Assembly: GCF_001633165.1 (NCBI RefSeq)
Contig: NZ_CP015418.1
Span: 3,596,001 to 3,660,000, forward strand
Reading direction: 5' to 3'
Origin: Rhodovulum sulfidophilum DSM 1374
GTDB lineage: Bacteria > Pseudomonadota > Alphaproteobacteria > Rhodobacterales > Rhodobacteraceae
DNA length: 64,000 nt
In this document: positions 50,082 through 59,595 of the stretch, in pieces
Numbering within the stretch: position 1 is the first letter of the stretch
Layout: every line of letters starts with the position of its first letter
Translations under genes and position numbers: made by a program
The notes under the pieces: model-generated
Told to the model about the DNA's origin: nothing
Databases searched by the model: none
What the model saw: the letters and a program-made list of their open reading frames with translations, nothing else

Positions 50082-51224
50082 TCAGGCCGGCCGATCCGCG
50101 CGGTTGCCGAGGGTGACGGAGACATCCATCGACTTGCCCGCGCGCAACAGGTTCAGCGACACCTTGGTGCCGGGCGCGTCGGTGGCGATGAAACGGGTCA
50201 GATCGCGCGGCCCGCTCACCTCCTGGCCATCCACCGCCAGCACGATATCGCCTTTCTTCAGCCCCGCCTTGGCGGCCGGGCTGTCGGCGGTCACATCGAC
50301 GATCATGGTGCCGCGCGGGCTGTCGAAGCCCAGCGCCGCGGCCACTTCCTCGCTGACCCCGCCGATCTGCACCCCGAGGAAGCCGCGATCGACCTGACCG
50401 CCCTTCTCGAGATCGGCCACGACCGATTTGGCCATGTCCGAGGGCACGGCGAAGCCGATCCCGACCGAGCCGCCGGTGGGCGACAGGATCGCGGTATTGA
50501 TGCCGACGACATCGCCCTCCTCATTGAAGAGTGGCCCGCCCGAATTGCCCTTGTTGATGGCGGCATCGGTCTGGATGAAATTGTCGAAGGGCCCGGAATT
50601 GATGTCGCGGCCAAGGGCCGAGACGATGCCGCTGGTGACGGTCTGGCCCAGCCCGAACGGGTTGCCCATCGCCACCACCGACTGGCCGACCTGCAGCGCG
50701 TCGGACGACCCGAAATCGACATGGGGCAGGTTCTGGCCGTCGATCTCGATCAGCGCGATATCTGTGGCCTTGTCGGCGCCCAGCACCTTGCCGCCGAAGC
50801 TGCGGCCATCGGCCAGCGTCACGGTCACGCTGTCGGCGCCGTCGACCACATGGGCATTGGTCACAATCTTGCCGTCCTGCGAGATGATGAAGCCGGTGCC
50901 CACGCCTTTCAGCCGCGGCGCCTGGCCATGCGGCCCCTGCGGATAGCCCGGCATCGGCATGCCGAAGCGACGGGCGAATTCCTCGAAGGGGAAGTCGTCG
51001 GGGAACTGGAAGTTCTGCATCTGCGCCTGCGGCGCGGCCTTCTCGACCTCGATCGTCACGACGGCAGGCGCGACCCGCGACACCAGATCGACATATCCGC
51101 CTGCGGGGGCCGTGGCGGCATTGGCCGCCGGCACCGCATGATCGAGGCCGATCCCCGCCGTCGCCCCGAGGAGCGCGGCGAGCGCCACGGCCGAGACGGC
51201 ATTGCGCTTGGCTTTGTTCGACAT
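50082..51224 (-). CDS. Do-type (DegP/DegS-like) periplasmic serine protease
   Basis: A 380-residue trypsin-like HtrA protease. The N-terminus has a signal/anchor (AVSAVALAALLGATAGIGL) and the chymotrypsin part carries the triad His in VTNAHVV, Asp in KATDIALIEI and Ser in INKGNSGGPLF. Only one PDZ domain follows (about 275-375), so it is closer in layout to DegS or short DegQ than to two-PDZ DegP. It probably degrades or controls misfolded periplasmic proteins. It is divergent from a two-component system. Confidence 0.9.
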   Translation of the reverse strand: MSNKAKRNAVSAVALAALLGATAGIGLDHAVPAANAATAPAGGYVDLVSRVAPAVVTIEVEKAAPQAQMQNFQFPDDFPFEEFARRFGMPMPGYPQGPHGQAPRLKGVGTGFIISQDGKIVTNAHVVDGADSVTVTLADGRSFGGKVLGADKATDIALIEIDGQNLPHVDFGSSDALQVGQSVVAMGNPFGLGQTVTSGIVSALGRDINSGPFDNFIQTDAAINKGNSGGPLFNEEGDVVGINTAILSPTGGSVGIGFAVPSDMAKSVVADLEKGGQVDRGFLGVQIGGVSEEVAAALGFDSPRGTMIVDVTADSPAAKAGLKKGDIVLAVDGQEVSGPRDLTRFIATDAPGTKVSLNLLRAGKSMDVSVTLGNRADRPA

Positions 51225-51454
51225 ATCCCTGATCTCCTGAACTGGGGGCATCTTTCCGGCCTGGCGCCGGTTGCCAGACCAAGATGGCGGCCCCGGATTG
51301 CGGTCGCATCCGCGTGCCGATTACATTCCTGCAATCGCTCTCACGTGCCGGTGACAGAGCCGAAACCCGGGCACCGGGACGGTTGAACGCCCCCCGCGCG
51401 GCGCCATAGTGAAGCACAGTCGCGTCAAGGATCGGGGTCCGGAGGCCGTTCGCC

Positions 51455-52126
51455 ATGAAACTGCTCGTCGTCGAGGACGATCCCACCACCGCCCAGTTCA
51501 TCGCCCGCGGGCTGGGCGAGGAGGGCCATTCGGTCGATTGTCTCGACAATGGCCGCGACGCGCTGACCCGGGCGCTGGCCACCGCCTATGACGTGATGGT
51601 GGTCGACCGGATGCTGCCCGAGCTCGACGGGCTGTCGCTGGTGCGCGCGCTGCGTGCCGCCCATGTCACCACGCCCGCGATCTTCCTGACCTCGATGAGC
51701 GGGGTCGACGACCGTATCGACGGGCTCAGGGCGGGCGGCGACGACTATCTGGTCAAGCCCTTCGCCTTCGGCGAGCTGTCGGCCCGGATCGAGGCGCTGG
51801 GCCGCCGCCCGCCGATGCAGGAGACCGAGACCGTGCTGAAGGCGGCCGATCTGGAGATGGACCTGGTGCGCCGCAGCGTGACCCGCGCGGGCCAGAGGAT
51901 CGAGCTGCTGCCGCGCGAATTCGCGCTGCTGGAACATCTTCTGCGCCACAAGGGCCGGATCCAGACCCGCACCATGCTGCTGGAATCGGTCTGGGACATC
52001 AATTTCGACCCGCAGACCAATGTGGTCGAGACCCATATCAGCCGGCTCCGGGCCAAGGTCGACAAGCCCTTCGACAGGGAACTGATCGCGACCGTGCGCG
52101 GCGCGGGCTACCGGATCGGCGACTGA
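51455..52126 (+). CDS. OmpR-family response regulator
   Basis: A 223-residue response regulator. The receiver domain has Asp8/Asp9, the phosphoacceptor Asp51 in VVDRMLPELDG and the lysine in YLVKPFAFGEL. A winged-helix Trans_reg_C domain follows (LLPREFALLEHLLRH, VVETHISRLRAKVDKPF, RGAGYRI). GGAGG lies 9 bases before the ATG. It is paired with the histidine kinase one base downstream. The nearest divergent gene is the Do-type protease, a candidate target. Confidence 0.95.
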   Translation: MKLLVVEDDPTTAQFIARGLGEEGHSVDCLDNGRDALTRALATAYDVMVVDRMLPELDGLSLVRALRAAHVTTPAIFLTSMSGVDDRIDGLRAGGDDYLVKPFAFGELSARIEALGRRPPMQETETVLKAADLEMDLVRRSVTRAGQRIELLPREFALLEHLLRHKGRIQTRTMLLESVWDINFDPQTNVVETHISRLRAKVDKPFDRELIATVRGAGYRIGD

Positions 52127-52127
52127 G

Positions 52128-53522
52128 ATGGCCACCCGCGCGGTCTCGCTTAGGCATCTGATACGCTCGACCCCGGTCCGGCAGGCGCTGGTGCTGGTGG
52201 CGGTGGTGGCGCTGGCGAACCTCATGTCGCTGGGCGGCGCCTATCTGACGCTGCGCGCCGATCTGGTGCGCGCGATCCGGGCCGATCTGGCCGGGGACCT
52301 GGCCAGCTTCGAGATCAGCGCCACCCCGGCCGCGCTGTCGGCCATCGTGCAGGCGCGGGCGCGGGCGACCGATCCGGCCAAGAAGGTCACGGTGTTTCTG
52401 CCCCCCGGCGGGCGGCAGGTCGGCAATGCGCGGGCCATCCTGCGCGAGGGCGGTGATATCCGGCTTGTGCCAGGCACCCAGCCGCTGGGCGCTGCGGGCT
52501 ATCTGCACGAGACAAGGCGGCTGGCGGGGGGACTTCTGATCGTGGCCGAAAGCCTCGGCCCGATCGCCGAGCTGCGCCGCACCTTCCTGTCACTGCTGGC
52601 TTTCAGCCTCGGCCCCACCGTCCTGATCTCGCTGGGGGTGGGCGTGCTGCTCGCCCGGCGCAGCGCGCGCCGGGTGGATGGCATCGAGGACACGCTCGAC
52701 CGGCTTTCGGTCGGCGATCTCAGCGCCCGGCTGCCGCCCGACCCGGCCCCGGCCGATGACCTGTCGCGGATCGGCGCCGGGGTGAACCGGCTGGCCGCGC
52801 GCCAGGAGGCCGCGACCGAGGCGCTGCGCCAGGTCACCGCCGACATCGCCCATGACCTGCGCACGCCGCTGCAGCGGATTTCGGTGCTGATCCAGGACCT
52901 GCGCGCGCGGCTGCCCGATGAAAGCGAGCCCGCCGAACTGGCCGACCGCGCCAGCGCCGAGGTCGACCGCGCGGTGTCGGTGTTCCGGGCGATGCTGGAG
53001 ATCGCCCAGATCGAGGGCGGCCAGGCCTCGGCGCGGGTCCAGCCCTTCGATCTCGGGCTGACCGTGCGGCAGGTGGTCGAGCTGTACCAGCCCTCGGTCG
53101 AGGATGCGGGCCATTGCCTGACCCTCGACTGCCCCGGTACCGGCCCGACGGTCCGGGGCGAGCCCAGCCTCATCGCCCAGGCACTGGCCAATCTGATCGA
53201 GAACGCGCTTCGCCACACCCCCGAAGGCAGCCGGATCGACATTGCCGTCAGCGCCGATCCGCCCGGGCTGAGCGTCGCCGATGACGGCCCCGGCGTGCCC
53301 GAGGACGAGCGCGGCAAGGTACTGCGCCGCCTCTACCGGCTGGAGCGCAGCCGGACCACGCCGGGCCACGGGCTGGGCCTGTCGCTGGTCGCGGCCATTG
53401 CCGGGCTGCATGACGCCAGCCTGACGCTCGAGGACAACGCGCCGGGCCTGCGGGTGCGCCTTGTCTTCCCGCCCGAGCCCGGCGGGCTTGCCGCTACAGG
53501 AAGCTCAGCCCCAACGCGATGA
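52128..53522 (+). CDS. Sensor histidine kinase
   Basis: A 464-residue membrane kinase. A first helix lies at about 18-40, a periplasmic sensor of about 110 residues follows and a second helix (about 152-175) leads into a HAMP region (RRVDGIEDTLDRLSVGDLSARL). The phosphoacceptor is in DIAHDLRTPLQR, and the ATPase has NLIENALRH, DDGPGVP and GHGLGLSLVAAI. The signal is unknown. It forms an operon with the regulator, and its last 29 bases overlap the convergent fatty acid transporter gene. Confidence 0.94.
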   Translation: MATRAVSLRHLIRSTPVRQALVLVAVVALANLMSLGGAYLTLRADLVRAIRADLAGDLASFEISATPAALSAIVQARARATDPAKKVTVFLPPGGRQVGNARAILREGGDIRLVPGTQPLGAAGYLHETRRLAGGLLIVAESLGPIAELRRTFLSLLAFSLGPTVLISLGVGVLLARRSARRVDGIEDTLDRLSVGDLSARLPPDPAPADDLSRIGAGVNRLAARQEAATEALRQVTADIAHDLRTPLQRISVLIQDLRARLPDESEPAELADRASAEVDRAVSVFRAMLEIAQIEGGQASARVQPFDLGLTVRQVVELYQPSVEDAGHCLTLDCPGTGPTVRGEPSLIAQALANLIENALRHTPEGSRIDIAVSADPPGLSVADDGPGVPEDERGKVLRRLYRLERSRTTPGHGLGLSLVAAIAGLHDASLTLEDNAPGLRVRLVFPPEPGGLAATGSSAPTR

Positions 53523-54801
53523 TGACCCCGCTCACGACCAGCTGAACGACGCAGAATCCCATGATGTCCTTGGCGTTCAGCCCGGCGATGGCCAGGATCG
53601 GCAGCGCCCAGAAAGGCTGCACCATGTTGGTCCAGGCATCGCCCCAAGCCACCGCCATCGCGACCCGCGCCTGATCGACGCCCAGCGCCTCGGCCGCGGG
53701 CAGCATCACCGGCGCCTGCACCACCCATTGTCCGCCGCCCGAGGGCACGAAGAAGTTGACGACGCCCGCGCTGATGAAGCTCCAGAAGGGCAGGCTCTCG
53801 GCGCTGGCAAACGAGGTCAGCCCGTCCGAGATAGAGACCGCCAGCCCCGACCCGGCCATGATCGCCATGATGCCGGAATAGAACGGGAACTGGATGACGA
53901 TGCCCGCGCCGCTCTTGACCCCTTCGGCCAGCGCATCCAGCAGCCGGCGGGGCGTGCCATGCAGGATGATCGCGACGAAGAGGAACAGGAAGTTGATATA
54001 GTTCAGCGTCAGCCCGCCGCCATCCAGCAGGTCGATCACCAGCCAGGCCAGCCCCGCGCCGCCGATGATCCAGGACAGGATCGGCGAATTCTCGATCCGG
54101 TCCGAGGGCCGGTGGGTCGGTCCGCCGCCGAATTCGGGCTCTTCGAGCTTGGCCGGATCGACGATCATCTCATGTCCGGCTTTCGGCAGCATCAGCCAGT
54201 TGACCAGCGGAACGGCAATGAACAGCGCCGCGACGATGATCAGGTTGAAGCCCGCGAAGATGGTCTCGGAAGTGCCGATAAGCCCGATCTGGTCCTCGAA
54301 GGTATGGCCGGGCGTCGCGATCGCCAGCGGGATCGAGCCCGCAAGCCCGCCATGCCAGACCAGAAAGCCCGAATAGGCCGAGGCGACCAGCAGCCGGTAA
54401 TCGACCGCGACCCGGCGGGCGACGGCCTTGGCCAGCAGCGCGCCCACCACCAGACCGAAGCCCCAGTTGATCCAGCTGGCCAGCAGCGAGACCAGCGTCA
54501 CCAGCAGGATCGCGCGGGCCGGTGCGCGGGCGGTATCCGCGATCCGGTTCAGAATGCCCCTTACCGCAGGCGTCGAGGCCATCATGTAGCCCGTCACCAG
54601 CACCAGCAGCATCTGCATCGAGAAGGACAGCAGCGTCCAGAAGCCGTCGCCCCACATCTCGATCACCGCGACCGGCGAGCGGCCCTCGAACAGCACCGCC
54701 GCCGCCATCACGACGATGGTCAGAATGATCACGAAAACATAGGGGTCCGGCAGGTAGCGCTCGAACACGCGCACCAGCGGCCTTGCCAAAACCGAAAGCA
54801 T
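53494..54801 (-). CDS. Short-chain fatty acid transporter (AtoE family)
   Basis: A 435-residue polytopic protein of the SCFA transporter family (AtoE). Diagnostic parts are DPYVFVIILTIVVMAAAVLFEG near the start, LASWINWGFGLVVGALLAKAV and the central SGLVVWHGG-like SGFLVWHGGLAGSIPLA. The segment NFFVPSGGGQWVVQAPVMLPAAEALG, seen as VPSGGGQW and QAPVMLPA, and the final WTNMVQPFWALPILA complete it. It likely imports acetoacetate or short-chain acids. GAGGGAGGAA is before the ATG. Confidence 0.92.
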   Translation of the reverse strand: MLSVLARPLVRVFERYLPDPYVFVIILTIVVMAAAVLFEGRSPVAVIEMWGDGFWTLLSFSMQMLLVLVTGYMMASTPAVRGILNRIADTARAPARAILLVTLVSLLASWINWGFGLVVGALLAKAVARRVAVDYRLLVASAYSGFLVWHGGLAGSIPLAIATPGHTFEDQIGLIGTSETIFAGFNLIIVAALFIAVPLVNWLMLPKAGHEMIVDPAKLEEPEFGGGPTHRPSDRIENSPILSWIIGGAGLAWLVIDLLDGGGLTLNYINFLFLFVAIILHGTPRRLLDALAEGVKSGAGIVIQFPFYSGIMAIMAGSGLAVSISDGLTSFASAESLPFWSFISAGVVNFFVPSGGGQWVVQAPVMLPAAEALGVDQARVAMAVAWGDAWTNMVQPFWALPILAIAGLNAKDIMGFCVVQLVVSGVIIALGLSFL

Positions 54802-54907
54802 ATCATTCCTCCCTCAAGGTTTCGGCCAGACCTAGCCTACGGGAAGAAAAGTTAAACCTGCGGTGTTTTGTCCCGACCCGACGTCACGAAGACGCCCGGA
54901 CCGACGG

Positions 54908-55621
54908 TCAGGCCCCGACCTGACGGCGCGCCGCCTCGGCCTCGAGGTCGAGATGTCCGCGCAGGCCCTCGGGCAAGGCCAGATGGCGCGCCAGATCGTC
55001 GAGATAGCGCCGCTCGTCGGGCGTGTCGGGATCGACCGCCAGAACCGAGGCCAGGTAAAGCTCGGCCCGCTGGGCATCGGTCCGCGCCGGGCGGGCCGCT
55101 TCGGCCGGATCGGCGGGCGCGGCGAAACTGTCGAAAAGCGCGGCCTTCTCCTCGGCCCCGAGGCCCAGCGCCTCGATCCGGTCGCGGATGCGGCGATGTT
55201 CCTCACCATCGATATGGCCGTCGGAATTTGCCGCCAGGATCATCGCGCGCAGCACCGCCAGCCGGAAATCCTGCCCGGTGCTGTCGCGCTCCTCTGCCAT
55301 GTCGAAGCCGCTATCGGCGGGCGGTGGCGGCAGATGCAGCGGCTCGGCCTCGGTGCCCGAGGGGCGGTTCTGCTGCCAGTCGCGCCAGGCCTTGTAGGCC
55401 AGCCCGCCGACCGCGGCCATGCCGCCATAGCTCAGCGCCTTGCCGCCCAGCTTGCGGGCCTTCTTGCTGCCCAGCAGCAGCGCGACCAGCCCGCCTGCCG
55501 CGGCGCCGCCCGCAAGACCGCCCGGCAGCGCCGAACCGCCCTGCCCCTGGGTCTGCCCCGGTTCTTGACCTCGGGCCTGGCCAGAGCCCAGCGCCTCTTG
55601 CAACAGCCGTTCGATGTTCAT
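54908..55621 (-). CDS. DUF533 (YebE-like, TerB-fold) protein
   Basis: A 237-residue DUF533 protein. It begins with MNIERLLQEALGSG, continues with a Gly/Ala-rich linker and a membrane-like segment (GLAGGAAAGGLVALLLGSKKARKLGGKAL...YGGMAAVGGLAYKA), then a helical TerB-like domain (RAMILAANSDGHIDGEEHRRI...LYLASVLAVDPDTPDERRYLDDLA). Its function is unknown; the family is often envelope-associated. GGGGAGAGG precedes the ATG. Confidence 0.87.
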   Translation of the reverse strand: MNIERLLQEALGSGQARGQEPGQTQGQGGSALPGGLAGGAAAGGLVALLLGSKKARKLGGKALSYGGMAAVGGLAYKAWRDWQQNRPSGTEAEPLHLPPPPADSGFDMAEERDSTGQDFRLAVLRAMILAANSDGHIDGEEHRRIRDRIEALGLGAEEKAALFDSFAAPADPAEAARPARTDAQRAELYLASVLAVDPDTPDERRYLDDLARHLALPEGLRGHLDLEAEAARRQVGA

Positions 55622-55745
55622 TGCGCCTCTCCCCGTCGCGTGATCGGAGCAGAGCTATGAACCGGCCCGCCGCCCTTCAAGGCAACGGGCCCCACGCGCT
55701 CTGAACTTCCCGCGAGCACTCCGTCAGCCGGGCACCGCCCCGGCC

Positions 55746-56717
55746 TCAGCGCCAATAGGCCACGGCAGAGAACCGGTCGCGCGGCAGGCCGCGTTCCGTC
55801 AGATGACGGCGGGCCTCGCGCGCGATCCGTTCCCCGGCCGCGACCCAGACGAAACCGGCCTCTCCCGGATCGGTCCCGGCCAGCGCGGCCAGAAGGTCGT
55901 CGACCCGCTCCACCCTCGGGTCGGCGTTCAGCGCGCTCAGATCCTCGGGGCTTGCCGTGACCCAGGCCCGCACCTCATTCTCGGACAGCCGCAGGATCCG
56001 CAGAATCGCGGGCAGCGCGGTCTCGTCGCCGAACAGCAAGACCGGATCGCCCTCGGGCACCCAGCCGCCGCCCGGCCCCATGATCCCGACCGGCGCGCCC
56101 GGAGCGGCGTCGCGCACCCAGGTGCAGGTCGGACTGTCCGGATGGTCGAAGATGTCCATGTCGATCCAGTCCGCCCCCAGATCGGCAACGGTATAGACCG
56201 CCCGGTGCAGCGCATCGGCCCCGTCGGGCCAGTCGACCCGCGCCGTCTTGCCGATCTGCGGCCAGATCGGATCCCGGTCCAGCGGTGGAAGCAGCAACCG
56301 GAAATGCAGACCCGCCGAGGCGAAGCGGCCCGCATCGGCCAGCCCGACCCGCAACCTCAGAAAGCCCGGCGCGCTCTGCCCGCAGGAAATCACCTCGCCG
56401 ATGGACAGGCCCGGGGCCAGGGCGCCCGCCGCCACATCGTCCCAGCCGATCTCGATACCACCTCCGGCCAGCACTTCGGTCAAGTTGTCCTGCGCCGAGC
56501 GCAGATGGACATCGTCGGGGGCGGCGATCTCGATGCCAAGGCCGGTCCCGGTCGGCTGCAGGACGAGCCGAGCGCCCGGAAGATCCATGATCACGCCCTC
56601 TGCGGTTTCGGAGACCGCCAAGTCCCATTCCGAAGCGCAGGCACGAAGCGCCGCCATGGCGTCTCCGGCACGTTCGACCACACGCCCGCGCGTGCGGTGC
56701 ATCTCTTCGATCCCCAT
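55746..56717 (-). CDS. Siderophore-interacting protein with N-terminal DUF2218
   Basis: A 323-residue ferric reductase of the SIP family. An N-terminal DUF2218 part (about 1-95) is followed by the FAD-binding beta barrel (LRVGLADAGRFASAGLHFRLLLP, then AVYTVADLGADWIDMDIFDH), seen as HFRLLLP and YTVADLG. The NAD(P)H-binding half contains GPGGGWVPEGDPVLLFGDETALPAI. It would reduce ferric siderophores or other chelates in the cytoplasm. AAAGGGG is before the ATG. An AT-rich promoter region lies upstream but no iron box is certain. Confidence 0.86.
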   Translation of the reverse strand: MGIEEMHRTRGRVVERAGDAMAALRACASEWDLAVSETAEGVIMDLPGARLVLQPTGTGLGIEIAAPDDVHLRSAQDNLTEVLAGGGIEIGWDDVAAGALAPGLSIGEVISCGQSAPGFLRLRVGLADAGRFASAGLHFRLLLPPLDRDPIWPQIGKTARVDWPDGADALHRAVYTVADLGADWIDMDIFDHPDSPTCTWVRDAAPGAPVGIMGPGGGWVPEGDPVLLFGDETALPAILRILRLSENEVRAWVTASPEDLSALNADPRVERVDDLLAALAGTDPGEAGFVWVAAGERIAREARRHLTERGLPRDRFSAVAYWR

Positions 56718-56898
56718 GACTGCCCCTTTACTCGCATCCCTTTTCCGAGTGTTTTTATCAACTACTCGAAATCGAAATGCAAAGCCTTCTTGCGCCCGGC
56801 CGGGGGGCTGGCACAGAGCCTTTGCCCCCGGGGAGCGGGACAGGACAGATCGGGACGCGGACCGGCCGGTCTGACAGCGGCCGCGACCCGACGCGCTG

Positions 56899-58269
56899 TC
56901 AGTAGCTGAAATCCGCGTAGATCCGGCTCAGATCGCCGTTCCAGTCGCCATGGTAATGCTCGAGCAGCTCGTCGGCCGGGGTCTTGCCGGTTTCGATGCT
57001 GTCCTCCAGCGCATGCAGGAAATGGCGCTCGTCCTGCACCATGCCGCCCAGCCCGGGCCGGGCGCGGGCCTTGAGCCCGCCGCGGGCGATATCGACCACC
57101 TGCCGGGCAAGGCCCAGCATCTTGACGCCGTTCACCTCGGCGTCGAGCCCGTCGGTCGCAGCGGCAACCCGCCAGGCGTCGCGGGTCTCGGCATCCCAGT
57201 CCTTGACCAGATCCCAGGCGGCATCGAGCGCGCCCTGATCGTAGGTCAGCCCGACCCAGAGCGCGGGCAGCGCGCAAAGCCTGCGCCAGGGCCCGCCATC
57301 GGCGCCGCGCATCTCGATGAATTTCTTCATCCGCGCCTCGGGGAAGATCGTGGTCAGGTGATCGGCCCAGTCCGACAGCGTCGGCACCTCGCCCGGCAGC
57401 GCGGGCAGACGGCCGGCCATGAAATCGCGGAAGGACTGGCCCAGCGCGTCGATATAGCGGCCGTCGCGATAGACGAAATACATCGGCACATCGAGCGCGT
57501 AATCGACATAGCGCTCGAAGCCGAACCCGTCCTCGAAGACGAAGGGCAGCATGCCGGTGCGCGCGGCATCGAGATCGCGCCAGACCCGGCTGCGCCAGGA
57601 TTTCATGCCGTTGGGCTTGCCGTCGAGGAAGGGCGAATTGGCGAACAGCGCGGTCGCGACAGGCTGCAGCGCCAGCGCCACCCGCAGCTTCTGCACCATG
57701 TCCGCCTCGGAGCCGAAATCGAGATTCACCTGGACCGTGCAGGTCCGGTACATCATCGTCTTGCCCATGGTCCCGACCCGGTCCATGTAATCGGTCATCA
57801 GCCGGTAACGCCCCTTGGGCATCATCGGCATGTCCTCATGGCTCCAGATCGGGGCGGCGCCGAGCCCGATGAACCCGACGCCGATCTCGTCGGCGACGCC
57901 CTTCACCTCGCGCAGATGCTCGGTGACCTCGTCGCAGGTCTGGTGGATGGTCTCGAGCGGCGCGCCCGACAGTTCCAGCTGGCCGCCCGGTTCGAGGCTG
58001 ACATTGGCCCCGTCCTTCTGCAGCCCGATGAGGTTCTCGCCCTCCATCACCGGCGCCCAGCCATGGCGGTCGCGCAGCCCTTCCAGCACCGCCTTGACCG
58101 AGCGCGGGCCGTCATAGGGAATGGGCTTCAGCGCGTCCCTGCAATAGCCGAATTTCTCGTGCTCGGTGCCGATCCGCCAGTCGGGCTTGGGCTTGCAGCC
58201 CGAGGCCAGGTATTCGACCAGTTGCTCATGGGATTCGATCGGGCCGCCGCCGGACTGGGGAATGGACAT
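56899..58269 (-). CDS. gshA: Glutamate-cysteine ligase, plant-type
   Basis: A 456-residue glutamate-cysteine ligase of the plant/alphaproteobacterial class (GCS2-related), catalysing the first step of glutathione synthesis. It has WRIGTEHEKFGY, LEPGGQLELSGAP, MYRTCTVQVNLDFGSEADM, and FPEARMKKFIEMRGADGGP. In plant enzymes of this class redox-active cysteines control activity; a full match cannot be judged here. GGAGG lies before the ATG. Confidence 0.95.
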   Translation of the reverse strand: MSIPQSGGGPIESHEQLVEYLASGCKPKPDWRIGTEHEKFGYCRDALKPIPYDGPRSVKAVLEGLRDRHGWAPVMEGENLIGLQKDGANVSLEPGGQLELSGAPLETIHQTCDEVTEHLREVKGVADEIGVGFIGLGAAPIWSHEDMPMMPKGRYRLMTDYMDRVGTMGKTMMYRTCTVQVNLDFGSEADMVQKLRVALALQPVATALFANSPFLDGKPNGMKSWRSRVWRDLDAARTGMLPFVFEDGFGFERYVDYALDVPMYFVYRDGRYIDALGQSFRDFMAGRLPALPGEVPTLSDWADHLTTIFPEARMKKFIEMRGADGGPWRRLCALPALWVGLTYDQGALDAAWDLVKDWDAETRDAWRVAAATDGLDAEVNGVKMLGLARQVVDIARGGLKARARPGLGGMVQDERHFLHALEDSIETGKTPADELLEHYHGDWNGDLSRIYADFSY

Positions 58270-58329
58270 GGGCCAGCGGCCTCCATTTGTTCGCTCGTTT
58301 TCCGGCCAAGACCTGCGATGCGGGCGGGC

Positions 58330-58851
58330 TCAAGTCAAGGCCGGGCGAACGATCCTCGACCAGACCGTCACCGGCCCGTCTTCGGGAGAGCGGTCGAGCG
58401 CCGAAAGGATGGTGCGCGGATTGGCGCAGGGCAGCGCCATGAACACATCGAACAGCGCCTCGGCGCCCCGGGCCGATGCCGGGATCGTGACCGCCGGAAA
58501 GCGGGTCTGGGTCAGCCGCCAGCCCCGCGCGCCGGTCTCGTCGAAGACCATCTCGATGGCGCGGATCTCGCTCAGCGCGACAAAGCCGCCGCCCTGGGGC
58601 GCCAGATAGGTGATCTGGCCCTCGTCGACCCGCACGAGGCCGGGGCCGTCGCCCGCGATGCGGAACCGGGCACGGCGGATCGCCACGAAGCCGAGCGCAA
58701 GACCAAGCCCCAGCGCCAGCAGGCCCAGCGCCTGGAAGAAATACCCGCCCAGCCCGAAGAGCCAGAGCCCGCCCAACGCCACCGCGCCCGAGGCGATCAG
58801 CTCGCGCCAGCGCGACAGCGCCGCGACCGCCTCGGGCCGCAGGAAGCTCAC
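58330..58851 (-). CDS. Conserved membrane protein downstream of rsmE
   Basis: A 173-residue protein starting at a GTG (58851) that overlaps the rsmE stop TGA by 4 bases (58848-58851). A helical hairpin at about 17-57 ([41 protein letters not shown]) is followed by a beta-rich cytoplasmic part containing RIAGDGPGLVRVDEGQITYLAPQGGGFVALSEI, reminiscent of bacterial PH-like domains. The function is unknown. Translational coupling to rsmE supports it being real; the frame continues far upstream only through GC bias. Confidence 0.75.
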   Translation of the reverse strand: MSFLRPEAVAALSRWRELIASGAVALGGLWLFGLGGYFFQALGLLALGLGLALGFVAIRRARFRIAGDGPGLVRVDEGQITYLAPQGGGFVALSEIRAIEMVFDETGARGWRLTQTRFPAVTIPASARGAEALFDVFMALPCANPRTILSALDRSPEDGPVTVWSRIVRPALT

Positions 58852-59582
58852 CCCCAGTCCCCCAGCGCCTGCTGCCAGACCGTCAGCGCGGCCACTGCCG
58901 CGGTATCGGCGCGCAGCACCCGCGGCCCCAGACTGACCGGATGGGCGAAGGGCAGCGCCCGAAGCCGGGCGCGTTCGGTCTCGGAAAACCCGCCCTCGGG
59001 CCCGATCAGGATCGCCCAGGGGCCTTTCGGCGCCGCGCCCAGCACCTGCCCCGCGCCGACCAGCGCCTCGTCGCAGAACATCAGCCTGCGGCCCTCGGGC
59101 CAGGCATCGAGCAGCGCCGAGAGCTTCTGCAGCTCGGTGACCTCGGGCACGAAAGTGCCACCGCATTGCTCGGCCGCCTCGACCGCATGGGCCTGCAGCC
59201 GGTCGCGGCGAATGCGCTCGGAATTGGTGAAATCGGTCTGCACCGGGCAGATCCGGGCCGCGCCCAGCTCGGCCGCCTTCTCGACGATGAAATCCGTTCG
59301 CGTTTTCTTGATCGGCGCGAAGCACAGCCACAAATCGGGCGGAAGCTGCAGCGGACGAGTGGTCTCGCGGCAGATCAGCACGCCTGCGCGTTTCTTCGCC
59401 TCGACCACCTCGGCCAGCCATTCCCCTGACTTGCCGTCGAAAACCAGCACCGGATCGCCCGGAACCAGTCGCATCACGGCGAACAGGTAATGCGCCTGGT
59501 CGCCGGTCAGAGGAACGGTTTGCCCTTCCCCCAAGGGCTGCTCTACATAGAGCCGGATTCTTGCAGACCGAACATCGCTCAT
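58848..59582 (-). CDS. rsmE: 16S rRNA (uracil1498-N3)-methyltransferase
   Basis: RsmE makes m3U1498 in 16S rRNA. The 244-residue protein has an N-terminal PUA-like part (VPLTGDQAHYLFAVMRLVPGD) and a SPOUT knot with KKTRTDFIVEKAAELGA, FTNSERIRRDRL, WAILIGPEGGFSETE and the hallmark LGPRVLRADTAAVAAL. The ATG at 59582 gives the family-like MSDVRSARIRLYVE; a start 9 bases upstream is possible. It is divergent from ubiA with the two start codons only 13 bases apart. Confidence 0.94.
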   Translation of the reverse strand: MSDVRSARIRLYVEQPLGEGQTVPLTGDQAHYLFAVMRLVPGDPVLVFDGKSGEWLAEVVEAKKRAGVLICRETTRPLQLPPDLWLCFAPIKKTRTDFIVEKAAELGAARICPVQTDFTNSERIRRDRLQAHAVEAAEQCGGTFVPEVTELQKLSALLDAWPEGRRLMFCDEALVGAGQVLGAAPKGPWAILIGPEGGFSETERARLRALPFAHPVSLGPRVLRADTAAVAALTVWQQALGDWG

Positions 59583-59595
59583 GGGGGTCATTGTT

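Noticed and set aside
56718..56780. RirA/iron-box-like TGA-N9-TCG upstream of the siderophore-interacting protein
   Set aside because: The match to TGA-N9-TCA is incomplete and the sequence is short; chance occurrence is likely.
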